NCBI RefSeq assembly: GCF_000296215.2
Contig: NZ_CP013949.1
Coordinates: 6,937,501 to 7,001,500 of the forward strand
Direction of reading: 5' to 3'
Length of the DNA stretch: 64,000 nt
DNA from: Bradyrhizobium sp. CCGE-LA001
GTDB taxonomy: Bacteria; Pseudomonadota; Alphaproteobacteria; Rhizobiales; Xanthobacteraceae
In this document: piece after piece, positions 25,440 through 33,214 of the stretch
Layout: each line of letters starts with the position of its first letter
Numbering within the stretch: position 1 is the stretch's first letter
The notes under the pieces: generated by a model
Seen by the model: only the letters and a program-made list of their open reading frames with translations
The model's database searches: none
Told to the model about the DNA's origin: nothing
Translations under genes and position numbers: made by a program

Positions 25440-25727
25440 ATGACACGCAATCAGACCATGGCAACTCTGTTTAAGTCCACCGCTTCGCTGTTGGCCGTCG
25501 TCGCCAGCGCCCTCGCACTGCAGACATCACCCGGCCTCGCCTTCTCGTCCGAAGCGCAGCAGATGTGCACGGGCGATGCGATGCGGCTGTGCTCCAGTGA
25601 AATTCCCGACATCCCGCGGGTCAGGGCCTGCATGGTGCGGAACAAGGCGAATGTCAGCCCCGGCTGCCGCGCCGTGATGGACCGCGAGGCCACCGCATCG
25701 CGCAAGCGGGAAGCGGCCGCGCAGTAG
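25440..25727 (+). CDS. Small exported Cys-rich protein (paralogue 2)
   Basis: A 95-aa protein with a signal peptide (TASLLAVVASALALQ, cleavage near GLAFSSEA) and a mature domain with four cysteines spaced as in the protein at 24680: CTGDAMRLC and, about 13 residues later, CMVRNKANVSPGC. A basic tail (ASRKREAAAQ) follows. The start at 25440 is chosen because the next ATG (25458) has no ribosome site. The duplicate pair suggests a lineage-specific family of exported disulfide peptides. Confidence 0.7.
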   Translation: MTRNQTMATLFKSTASLLAVVASALALQTSPGLAFSSEAQQMCTGDAMRLCSSEIPDIPRVRACMVRNKANVSPGCRAVMDREATASRKREAAAQ

Positions 25728-25745
25728 GGGTCGGATCATCAGCAG

Positions 25746-25831
25746 CGTCATGGCCGGGCTTGTCCCGGCCATCCATGGCTTACCTCAGCGTACAGAGAAC
25801 GTGGATGCCCGGGACAAGCCCGGGCATGACG
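25746..25831. repeat. Palindromic intergenic repeat (cgtcatggcc family), copy 2
   Basis: The 86-bp element has ends CGTCATGGCCGGGCTTGTCC and its near-perfect complement ending CGGGCATGACG. It is the second copy of the element at 23365-23450. It sits between the Cys-rich gene and the convergent proline-rich membrane protein gene and may terminate both. Confidence 0.88.
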
Positions 25832-25857
25832 ATTGTCGCTAAGTCGGAAGAAAGACC

Positions 25858-27462
25858 TCAATCGCCCCACTGCGCGAAGGCGTCGTTGAAAGCGCGCTCG
25901 CCGGGGGCGCCCTTCTCGATGGCGATGATGGCGCGGCGCTGGTTGGCGTAGACCAGCGGCACGTCGAACCACGAGCGCTCCTTCAGGAGCTGGACGTTGC
26001 GAGAGCGGTCGGCGTCGACATTGGACAGGCCGACCAGGAAGAAGCCGTCAGTGACCTTGACCGCGAGGCCGGCGAGCGGCGTGCCGCGCGCCTGCTCGTT
26101 CGACTTCATCAGGATGCCCGGCACGTTGGAGACGCTGCCACCCGGAAAGTCCTGCGGCAGGATGAAGGTCAATTCTGCGGTATGGCTCGCCGGCAGCGAC
26201 GAATCGGTGTTGCGACGGAACGACATCGTCATCTTGAACTTGCGGTCGGGAATCTCGATGTCGGCGCGCACGGCGAGGTCGGCCTTCTGGTTGCCGGACG
26301 CCTTGATCGGCTCCAGCCGCCACACCACCGAGCCGACATATTGCTTGCCCTTCGGATCGGACGGATCCTCGTCATAGAGCACGACCTTCTGCGCCACCGG
26401 CGCGACCGGCTGGTCCGCCGAAGGCTGGCCAACCCGATCCGGAATCTTGGGCTTGCTCTGCGGCTGCGCCGGGGTCGGCGTGTCCGTCACTTGCGTCGCG
26501 GACGGCTTGAGGAAGCCGTTGACGATCTGGACCAGTTGCTTGCCCCAGAGGATGCCGGCGCCGACGAGGATCAGCACGATGCCGACGGCGATCGCGCTCT
26601 TGAACGGGAAGGCGGAGCCGGTGCGGACGCGCTTCTTGACGTCGCGCTCGGCGGCGACGCGCGGACGGGGCGAGGGCGGCTGCGGCGTGTAGCGCTCGGC
26701 CTCCTCGATCGACTCGTCGTAGGAATAGGGCGCCTCGGCCTCGCCGGAGCGATTTTCCAGGCTCGGCTCCAGCCGGTCGAACTCCGGCGTGGGTGAAGGC
26801 ACGTTGGCGTAGGTGCGGCGCGCAGCGCGGCTGGCCTGCGCGGCGGCGCCGCCGAGATCGTTGGCATCGGCCGTGATGTCGCGGAAGCCGCGCACGCCCG
26901 GCGCCGATGGTGGCGGGGGCGGCGGGCCCATGTCCGGCGGACGGCGCGCACCCCCGCGATCGCGTCCGCCCGCGGGCGGCTCGGGCATTGGTGGCGGCGC
27001 GGATGGGCCAGGCTGGCGCGGGGCGTCGAAACGCGGCGCGCGCGGCGGCCGCGGCGCCTCGCCCTGGTCATCGACGTTGAAGGACGGCCGGTCGGCCCGG
27101 GGCGGCGTCGGAGCCGGACGCGTGCGCGGCGGGGCCGGCTGGGATGCCGAAGCGTTGCCCTCGGCGGCGCGGGCGCTGGCCCGGCGGAAGGCATCGCCGC
27201 TGCCGCTGGCGCGGGTGCCGCCACCGGGGCGCGAGGCCTCGCGGGCACGCTGGGCGGCCTCCGATTCGACCTTGCGGACGGCCTCTTCCAGCGACAGCCG
27301 TTCGCGGGTGATCTCGGATTCGGAGAGCGGCGGCTGCACGCTGCGCAGCTGCGCGATCAGCGCCGTGCGCGCCCGCTCATAGAGCGCGCGACGGCTTTCG
27401 CCGGGAGCGTTGGGGTCCAGGGCGGCAATAGCGCGGGCGATCAGCGGATAGTAATCAGCCAT
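25858..27462 (-). CDS. Proline-rich single-span membrane protein, conserved hypothetical
   Basis: 534 aa in four zones. An N-terminal helical domain (1-80) begins ADYYPLIARAIAALDPNAPG. A Pro/Arg/Ala-rich, probably disordered region (about 85-275) follows. One membrane segment is at about 286-306 (AIAVGIVLILVGAGILW), and a C-terminal periplasmic beta-rich domain (about 345-530) carries FKMTMSFRRNTDSSLPASH and the segment WFDVPLVYANQRRAI. The N-terminal domain would be cytoplasmic. It is transcribed after purA on the same strand, with a 37-bp gap. The family is unknown to me. Confidence 0.75.
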   Translation of the reverse strand: MADYYPLIARAIAALDPNAPGESRRALYERARTALIAQLRSVQPPLSESEITRERLSLEEAVRKVESEAAQRAREASRPGGGTRASGSGDAFRRASARAAEGNASASQPAPPRTRPAPTPPRADRPSFNVDDQGEAPRPPRAPRFDAPRQPGPSAPPPMPEPPAGGRDRGGARRPPDMGPPPPPPSAPGVRGFRDITADANDLGGAAAQASRAARRTYANVPSPTPEFDRLEPSLENRSGEAEAPYSYDESIEEAERYTPQPPSPRPRVAAERDVKKRVRTGSAFPFKSAIAVGIVLILVGAGILWGKQLVQIVNGFLKPSATQVTDTPTPAQPQSKPKIPDRVGQPSADQPVAPVAQKVVLYDEDPSDPKGKQYVGSVVWRLEPIKASGNQKADLAVRADIEIPDRKFKMTMSFRRNTDSSLPASHTAELTFILPQDFPGGSVSNVPGILMKSNEQARGTPLAGLAVKVTDGFFLVGLSNVDADRSRNVQLLKERSWFDVPLVYANQRRAIIAIEKGAPGERAFNDAFAQWGD

Positions 27463-27499
27463 TTCAACTCAACTATACGCGCGTCCTGGTAAGATATCG

Positions 27500-28792
27500 T
27501 TAAGCCTCAAACGGGTTTTGCACCAGGATAGTATCCTCGCGTTCGGGGCTGGTGGAAAGCAGTGCGACCGGGCACCCCACCAATTCCTCGATCCGGCGGA
27601 CATATTTGATGGCCTGGGCCGGCAGGTCGGCCCAGGACCGCGCGCTGGCGGTCGGCTCCTTCCAGCCCTCGATGGTCTCGTAGATCGGCTCGACCCGGCT
27701 TTGCGCGCCCTCGCCGGCCGGGAAATGATCGATCTCCTTGCCGTCGAGCTTGTAGCCGGTGCAGACCTCGATGGTGTCGAAGCCGTCGAGGATGTCGAGC
27801 TTGGTCAGCGCCAGGCCGTTGATGCCGCAGGTACGGACCGCCTGGCGGACCAGCACGGCATCGAACCAGCCACAGCGGCGGGGCCGCCCGGTGTTGGTGC
27901 CGAACTCGCGGCCGCGCTCGCCGATCTTGCGGCCGGTCTCGTTGTCCTGCTCGGTCGGGAACGGGCCCTGGCCGACGCGGGTCGTGTAGGCCTTGCACAG
28001 GCCGAGCACGTAGCCGACCGCGCCCGGCCCGAGGCCGGCGCCGGTCGCGGCCTGCGCCGCCACCGTGTTGGACGAGGTGACGTAAGGATAGGTGCCATGG
28101 TCGACGTCGAGCAGCGCGCCCTGCGCGCCCTCGAACAGCATGCGCTTGCCCTCGCGCCGCTTGATGTCGAGCAGCCGCCAGACCGTCTCGGCATAGGGCA
28201 ACAGCTGCGGCGCCATGGCCATCAGCTCCTTCAGGATCACCGCGCCGTCGAATTCCGGCAGATTGAGGCCGCGGCGCAGCGCGTTGTGATGCGCCAGCAG
28301 GCGGTCGATCTTGTGCGGCAGCGTCTGATGATCGGCAAGGTCCATCAGGCGGATGGCGCGGCGGCCGACCTTGTCTTCATAGGCTGGCCCAATGCCGCGC
28401 CGCGTGGTGCCGATCGCGGTCGCCGCACTGGCGGATTCGCGGTGCGCATCGAGCTCGCGATGCAGCGGCAGGATCAAGGTGACGTTTTCCGCGACACGCA
28501 GGTTGTCGGGGCTGACATCGACGCCCTGCGACCGGAGCCTGGCGACCTCGTCGAGGAAGGCCGCGGGATCGAACACCACGCCGTTGCCGATCACCGACAG
28601 CTTGCCCTCGCGCAGCACGCCGGAGGGCAGCAGCGCGAGCTTGTAGGTCTTGCCGTTGATCACCAGCGTGTGGCCGGCGTTATGGCCGCCCTGGAAGCGG
28701 ACGACGATATCCGCCTGCTCCGACAACCAGTCGACGATCTTGCCCTTCCCTTCGTCGCCCCACTGGGCGCCGACGACGACAACATTGGCCAT
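27500..28792 (-). CDS. purA: Adenylosuccinate synthetase PurA
   Basis: A 430-aa enzyme of AMP synthesis that joins IMP and aspartate using GTP. The phosphate-binding loop is QWGDEGKGKIVDWL at residues 9-22, with the NAGHT substrate loop at about 38-42. GTTRRGIGPAYEDK, FEGAQGALLDVDHGTYP and the C-terminal GTP-binding LTKLDILDG are also present. The length is typical. It is followed 37 bp later by the proline-rich membrane protein gene. Confidence 0.98.
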   Translation of the reverse strand: MANVVVVGAQWGDEGKGKIVDWLSEQADIVVRFQGGHNAGHTLVINGKTYKLALLPSGVLREGKLSVIGNGVVFDPAAFLDEVARLRSQGVDVSPDNLRVAENVTLILPLHRELDAHRESASAATAIGTTRRGIGPAYEDKVGRRAIRLMDLADHQTLPHKIDRLLAHHNALRRGLNLPEFDGAVILKELMAMAPQLLPYAETVWRLLDIKRREGKRMLFEGAQGALLDVDHGTYPYVTSSNTVAAQAATGAGLGPGAVGYVLGLCKAYTTRVGQGPFPTEQDNETGRKIGERGREFGTNTGRPRRCGWFDAVLVRQAVRTCGINGLALTKLDILDGFDTIEVCTGYKLDGKEIDHFPAGEGAQSRVEPIYETIEGWKEPTASARSWADLPAQAIKYVRRIEELVGCPVALLSTSPEREDTILVQNPFEA

Positions 28793-28825
28793 TCGCGGGT
28801 AATCCCTATCAATCTGTCTCTAGAA

Positions 28826-28873
28826 GGCATGATCCTCGCGGAAAACCGGTGCCCACTCTTCCGGGATCATGCC
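28826..28873. repeat. Palindromic hairpin repeat (gaaaaccggtgcccac type)
   Basis: GGCATGATC (28826-28834) pairs with GATCATGCC (28865-28873) around a GAAAACCGGTGCCCACTCTT core, a dispersed rhizobial intergenic motif. It lies in the 420-bp gap between purA and the DMT transporter gene (28793-29212). Apart from a weak GC stem with a T run at 28939-28970, nothing else was seen there. Confidence 0.7.
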
Positions 28874-29212
28874 TGCGCCCAGCCCAAGCGGCGGCCGGAG
28901 CCGCCCGCACGCAAGGCAGCCAACCGGATAAAGGAAGCAGCCCCTCTAGGCAAGCAAGAACGGGGCTTTTTCGGGGACCAAAGCCCGACCCAAGCCTTTG
29001 ATATCCCCTGAAAATCCAGAAATCTTCCAGATCGGCGCGACGGCTTCGACCAAAGCCTGAGAGGCCGTGTCCGCCGCTGCATGGTCGCGATGCGTCCGCC
29101 CCCGTTGATGCCATCTCGATTTCCGTGTCTTTGAGCAGGGCCGGGTGATCGACCGGCCCGGACCTCGCCGGGCCGGAGGCCTCGGCGCATCCGCGGGGCC
29201 ATAACGATCACA

Positions 29213-30145
29213 ATGTCCGCCACCGGCCAGACCACCGCCGCCGACACCTCCGGTCACGGCTGGATCGCCAACCAGCCATACCTGCTGCTCAGCATCACCG
29301 CGCTGTGCTGGGCCGGCAACGCCATCGTCGGCCGTCTCGCCGCCGGCCACATCCCGCCGGTTACCCTCTCCTTCCTGCGCTGGTTCTTCGCCTTCCTCCT
29401 GGTGCTGCCGTTCGCCTGGAAGCATCTTGCGCAGGACTGGCCCGCGATCCGCGGGCGGCTCGGCCTGATGGTGACGCTCTCGATCACCGGCATCGGCGCC
29501 TTCAACACGCTGCAATATTGGGCGCTGGAGCACACCCAGGCGCTGAACACGCTGCTGCTGCAGTCGGCCGCGCCGTTGATCGTGGCGCTGTGGTCGCTGG
29601 CCATCCTCGGCGTCCGACTCACCGCGGCGCAGGCCTTCGGCGTGCTGCTGTCGATGTGCGGCGTACTGACGATCCTGCTGCATGGCGATTTCACCACGCT
29701 TTCGAACATCGAGTTCAACAAGGGTGACCTCATTTTCATCGTCGCGCTCGTGATCTTCGGGCTCTATTCGGTGCTGACGTTGAAGCGGCCGCCGATGCAC
29801 GGCCTGTCGTTCCTCGCCTTCACCTTCGGCTGCGGCGCCGCCTGTCTCATTCCGCTGGAGATCTGGGAGCTGCTCGCGCGCCCCGTGATGAAGCTCGACG
29901 GACCGAACCTGTTGACGCTGTTCTACGTCGCGGTGTTCCCCTCGACGCTGGCCTATCTCTGCTTCAATCGCGGTGTCCGCCTGATCGGCGCCAACCGCGC
30001 CGCCCCGTTCTTCCACGTCGTGCCGGTGTTCGGTTCGATCATGGCGATCGCATTCCTCGGCGAGCACCCGCAGATCTTCCATTTCATCGGCTTTGCCTTG
30101 GTGCTGTCGGGCGTGTTCGTGGCTTCGCGAAAGCAGGCGACGTAA
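29213..30145 (+). CDS. DMT-superfamily transporter (EamA), paralogue 1
   Basis: 310 aa with ten predicted membrane helices in two EamA repeats. It begins with the conserved NQPYLLLSITALCWAGNAIV helix, and the second repeat ends PNRAAPFF-like NRAAPFFHVVPVFGSIMA and FLGEHPQIFHFIGFALVLSG. These proteins export amino acids or other small metabolites. The gene at 30878 shares the same opening and closing segments and is a close paralogue, so a duplication has occurred here. Substrate unknown. Confidence 0.92.
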   Translation: MSATGQTTAADTSGHGWIANQPYLLLSITALCWAGNAIVGRLAAGHIPPVTLSFLRWFFAFLLVLPFAWKHLAQDWPAIRGRLGLMVTLSITGIGAFNTLQYWALEHTQALNTLLLQSAAPLIVALWSLAILGVRLTAAQAFGVLLSMCGVLTILLHGDFTTLSNIEFNKGDLIFIVALVIFGLYSVLTLKRPPMHGLSFLAFTFGCGAACLIPLEIWELLARPVMKLDGPNLLTLFYVAVFPSTLAYLCFNRGVRLIGANRAAPFFHVVPVFGSIMAIAFLGEHPQIFHFIGFALVLSGVFVASRKQAT

Positions 30146-30183
30146 GGGTTAAGCACAGGGCGCATTTTGCGCGACCTGGCGCG

Positions 30184-30319
30184 CGTCTCGTCCTTCGAGA
30201 CGACCGCTTCGCGGTCTCCTCAGGATGAGGCTAAGCAGCATCGGTGCGCATGGAGACGACAGCTGCGAACTCGATCCTCATCCTGAGGGCCCGCCAAGGG
30301 CGGGCGTCTCGAAGGATGG
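30184..30319. repeat. Palindromic intergenic repeat (tcgagacg/cctcaggatgagg family)
   Basis: Outer arms CGTCTCGTCCTTCGAGACG near 30184 and GGGCGTCTCGAAGGATGG near 30301 are inverted. CTCAGGATGAGG and CCTCATCCTGAGG inside form a second stem. It occupies most of the gap between the DMT gene and the convergent DUF1330 gene. Confidence 0.75.
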
Positions 30320-30382
30320 CCACAGGCGAAATCGCTCCCATAGGCGATTGCTCTACTCTCCAGGGGTGAGAAAGGGCACTCG

Positions 30383-30784
30383 CTACTTCATCCTGAACTT
30401 GCTGTAGGCCTCGCTGGTCGCGATGATCACATGCTCGGCGCAGCCATTGACGCGATGCGGATCGGCTTCTCGCTCGTAGGCTTCCGACGTCATCATATCG
30501 AGAAAAGCCGAGACAGTCGGGTAATAGACCAGCGCGACGAAGTCCCAGTCGTTGCCAGCGTGAGGACCGAGTGCGATGGCCTTCGCATCACCGGTCCAGA
30601 GCAGCGTGCCGCCGCGCGCCTTGATCATGGGCACGGTGATGGCGCTGTAGCGCAGATAGGCATCCCAGCCCGATCCATCGCCATCGCGCGAACGCGCGTG
30701 GAAGCGCATCAGGTTCAGCATCACCACCGGTGCGTTCGGGTCGAGCCGCTCGAGGCCCTCGATGTTCAACATATTGACCGCCAA
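30383..30784 (-). CDS. DUF1330 domain protein
   Basis: A protein of about 133 aa with the ferredoxin-like DUF1330 fold: VVMLNLMRFH, the YSAITVPMIKARGGTLLWTG segment and a FVALVYYPTVSAFLDMMTSE strand-helix. Such small proteins are thought to be monooxygenase-like or stress related, but no activity is established. The start is not certain. A TTG at 30784 follows a strong GAGGAGG site, whereas the ATG at 30811 (142 aa) has none. It lies between two paralogous DMT transporters on the opposite strand. Confidence 0.8.
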   Translation of the reverse strand: MAVNMLNIEGLERLDPNAPVVMLNLMRFHARSRDGDGSGWDAYLRYSAITVPMIKARGGTLLWTGDAKAIALGPHAGNDWDFVALVYYPTVSAFLDMMTSEAYEREADPHRVNGCAEHVIIATSEAYSKFRMK

Positions 30785-30877
30785 TGGCACCTCCTCAGGG
30801 CTTGGCTGCATTGTAGCATTGCGGCGCCGTGACTTGTGTCATGCCGGCAATCCGGCGCAAGCTCGCATCCGACGCCA

Positions 30878-31813
30878 ATGACGATCGCTTCGCCCGCGCC
30901 ACCGGCCTCGAATCCGGCCAGTTGGCTCAACAACCAACCATATCTGCTGCTCAGCCTGACCTCGCTGTTCTGGGCCGGCAACATCGTGCTCGCGCGCCAT
31001 GTCGGTGCACATGTGCCGCCGTTGACCATCACCACGATCCGCTGGTTCGGCGTGTTCCTGATCCTGTTGCCGTTCGCCTGGCCGCACCTGAAGCGCGACT
31101 GGCCCGCCTTGCGGGGCAGCCTGCGTCTGATGCTGTTCCTGTCGCTGGTGGGCTTCGCCTTCAACAACGCGATCTCGTACTGGGCGATGCAATATACGGA
31201 GGCGTTGAACGCGCTCCTGATCCAGTCGGCAGGCCCCCTGTTCGTGGCGCTGTGGTCGCTGGTGCTGTTCGGCGTGCGGCTGACCGGCGCGCAGCTCGCC
31301 GGCATCGCGATCTCGCTGGTCGGCGTGCTGATCATCATCCTGCGCGGCGATCTTGCCGCGCTCGCCGGCATCAGCTTCAACCGGGGTGACCTCATGTTCG
31401 CCTCCTCGCTGGTGGCGTTCGGGCTCTACTCGGCCTTCATCCCGCGGCGGCCGAAGATCCACCAGCTCTCCTTTCTGTCCTTCACCACCTGCTGCGGCGC
31501 CACGATGCTGCTGCCCGCTGCGATCTGGGAGGCGGCCAGCGGCTACGTGCTGCATTTTGATGGGATCACGCTGGCGACGCTGGGCTATATCCTGATATTT
31601 CCCTCGACGCTGGCCTATCTCTTCTTCAACCGCGGCGTGGCGCTGATCGGGCCGAACCGCGCCGCGCCGTTCTTTCATCTGGTGCCGGTGTTCGGCTCGG
31701 CGATGGCGATCGTCCTGCTCGGCGAAAAGCTGCAGGCGTTCCACCTGATCGGCTACGCGCTGGTGCTCGCCGGCGTCGTGATCGCCTCGCGCCAGGGCTC
31801 TGCGGTGAAGTAA
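30878..31813 (+). CDS. DMT-superfamily transporter (EamA), paralogue 2
   Basis: 311 aa with ten predicted helices in two EamA repeats. The N-terminal NQPYLLLSLTSLFWAGNIVL, the middle QSAGPLFVALWSLVLFGVRL and the C-terminal NRAAPFFHLVPVFGSAMAI closely match the gene at 29213. This is a tandem-type paralogue pair separated by a DUF1330 gene. The ATG at 30878 is chosen because the residues before it look non-coding. An inner-membrane exporter is expected; the substrate is not known. Confidence 0.92.
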   Translation: MTIASPAPPASNPASWLNNQPYLLLSLTSLFWAGNIVLARHVGAHVPPLTITTIRWFGVFLILLPFAWPHLKRDWPALRGSLRLMLFLSLVGFAFNNAISYWAMQYTEALNALLIQSAGPLFVALWSLVLFGVRLTGAQLAGIAISLVGVLIIILRGDLAALAGISFNRGDLMFASSLVAFGLYSAFIPRRPKIHQLSFLSFTTCCGATMLLPAAIWEAASGYVLHFDGITLATLGYILIFPSTLAYLFFNRGVALIGPNRAAPFFHLVPVFGSAMAIVLLGEKLQAFHLIGYALVLAGVVIASRQGSAVK

Positions 31814-31835
31814 TTCCGCGCCGCGGACGATGCAC

Positions 31836-31972
31836 TATCGTGTCCCGGACGCGGCGCAGCGCGAAGCGGTGCGACGCAGAGCCGGGACCCAGTCTGCCGC
31901 AAGCATGGGCCCCGGTTCAGCAGTGCATCACGCCGCGAAAAGCGGCGCGCTGCACTGCGCCCGGGGCACGAG
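31836..31972. repeat. Intergenic repeat (gtgtcccggacgcggcgcag family)
   Basis: A 137-bp element with GTGTCCCGGACGCGGCGCAG at one end and CGCCCGGGGCACGAG at the other. An internal GCAGTGCATCACGCCGCGAAAAGCGGCGCGCTGCACTGC hairpin-like region is also present. It resembles the dispersed rhizobial repeats elsewhere in the window but belongs to its own sequence family. Confidence 0.65.
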
Positions 31973-32045
31973 ACAAACTCCCGTCTTCCGATTTTGACGA
32001 AGAGAAGCTACGTTCCGGCCAACCAAAAAGAGGGAACGTCCAAAG

Positions 32046-33023
32046 ATGATTTCAGCATTGATTCGACACCTGCGCACCATCGGCGCAGTCGCCTTGTGCC
32101 TTACCGCCGCATCCACGGCGCAGGCCGACAATTATCCCAGCCGCAACATCACGCTGGTGCTGCCGTTTGCGGCCGGCAGCGGCACCGACACCACCACGCG
32201 GCTGATCTCGCAGCATCTGTCGCAGGCACTCGGCGTCGGCATCGTGATCGAGAACAAGGCCGGCGCCAACGGCATGCTGGCCGCAACCTATGTCGCCAAG
32301 GCCGCGCCCGACGGCTACACGCTGCTGGTGACCACCAACACCACGCATTCGGCCAATCCCTATCTGCTCAAGAGCCTCACTTACGATCCGGTCAAGGATT
32401 TCACCCCGATCGCGCGCACCGGCGATCTGCCCTTCATGCTGGTCGTCAATCCCGAAGTTCCGGCCAAGACCGTCGGCGAGCTCGTTGCCTATGGCAAGGC
32501 CAATCCAGGCAAGCTGAGCTACGCCTCCGGTTCGTCCTCAGCGATCGTGTCGGGCGCGACCTTTGCGCACAATGCCGGGCTCGACCTCCTGCACGTGCCC
32601 TACAAGAGCTCGCCGCCGGCGCTCAACGACGTCATGGGCGGCCGCGTCTCGATGATGTTCGTGGACATCCTCACCGGCCTGCCCCACGTCCAGGGCAACG
32701 CTCTGCGTGCGCTCGCAGTCACCACCAAGGAGCGCACGCCGCTGGTGCCGCATCTGCCGTCGATGCAGGAGGCCGGCGTGCCCGATTTCGACATCTCGTC
32801 GTGGCAGGGCTATTTCGGCCCGGCCGGCATGCCGAAGGAGATCGTGACGCGGCTCAACGCCGAGATCAGGAAGATCGTCGAGAATCCCGAGATCAAGGCC
32901 AAGCTCGCCACCCTCGGCATGGACGCCTTCTCGGGCACGCCGGAGCAGCTCGGCACCTTCGTGAACGAGCAGCTCGTGCTGTGGGAGAAGCTGATCACGA
33001 ACGCGAAGATCGAGAAGCAGTAG
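32046..33023 (+). CDS. Bug/TctC-family tripartite tricarboxylate transporter binding protein
   Basis: A 325-aa periplasmic protein with a signal peptide (cleavage near TAQADNYP) and Bug-family features: the NITLVLPFAAGSGTDTTTRL loop, VIENKAGANGMLAATYVA, the HVPYKSSPPALNDVMGG segment and SWQGYFGPAGMPKEIV. These proteins bind small carboxylates for TctAB-type transporters or sense them. No tctA or tctB gene is near, so it is an orphan binding protein, as is common in Bradyrhizobium. It follows the 31836-31972 repeat. Confidence 0.9.
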   Translation: MISALIRHLRTIGAVALCLTAASTAQADNYPSRNITLVLPFAAGSGTDTTTRLISQHLSQALGVGIVIENKAGANGMLAATYVAKAAPDGYTLLVTTNTTHSANPYLLKSLTYDPVKDFTPIARTGDLPFMLVVNPEVPAKTVGELVAYGKANPGKLSYASGSSSAIVSGATFAHNAGLDLLHVPYKSSPPALNDVMGGRVSMMFVDILTGLPHVQGNALRALAVTTKERTPLVPHLPSMQEAGVPDFDISSWQGYFGPAGMPKEIVTRLNAEIRKIVENPEIKAKLATLGMDAFSGTPEQLGTFVNEQLVLWEKLITNAKIEKQ

Positions 33024-33040
33024 GGTCCGCCACTGCTACT

Positions 33041-33140
33041 GTCATCGCCCGCGCAGGCGGGCGATCCAGTACTTCGAGACGGCGCGGCTAGAACCGAGAA
33101 GCTACGGCGTACTGGATGCCCCGCCTGCGCGGGGCATGAC
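33041..33140. repeat. Palindromic intergenic repeat (gtcatcgcccgcgcaggcgg family)
   Basis: Ends GTCATCGCCCGCGCAGGCGG (33041-33060) and its near complement CCCCGCCTGCGCGGGGCATGAC (33119-33140) form a strong stem. CAGTAC and GTACTG continue it inward. It lies between the convergent Bug-protein and chemoreceptor genes. Confidence 0.8.
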
Positions 33141-33158
33141 GGCGAGAGGATGGAAAAA

Positions 33159-33193
33159 GGTGGGCACAACGCGCTTGCGCGTCTTTGCCCACC
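33159..33193. repeat. Short hairpin of the gtgggca family
   Basis: GGTGGGCA (33159-33166) pairs with TGCCCACC (33186-33193) around ACGCGCTTGCGCGT. It is a short relative of the 19305-19395 palindrome. Confidence 0.7.
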
Positions 33194-33214
33194 CGACGAA
33201 TTCAGCGCAAGGCC

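Noticed and set aside
28939..28970. Possible terminator AGCCCC...GGGGCT with a T run
   Set aside because: The 17-nt loop and 6-bp stem are weak, and no plus-strand gene ends before it.
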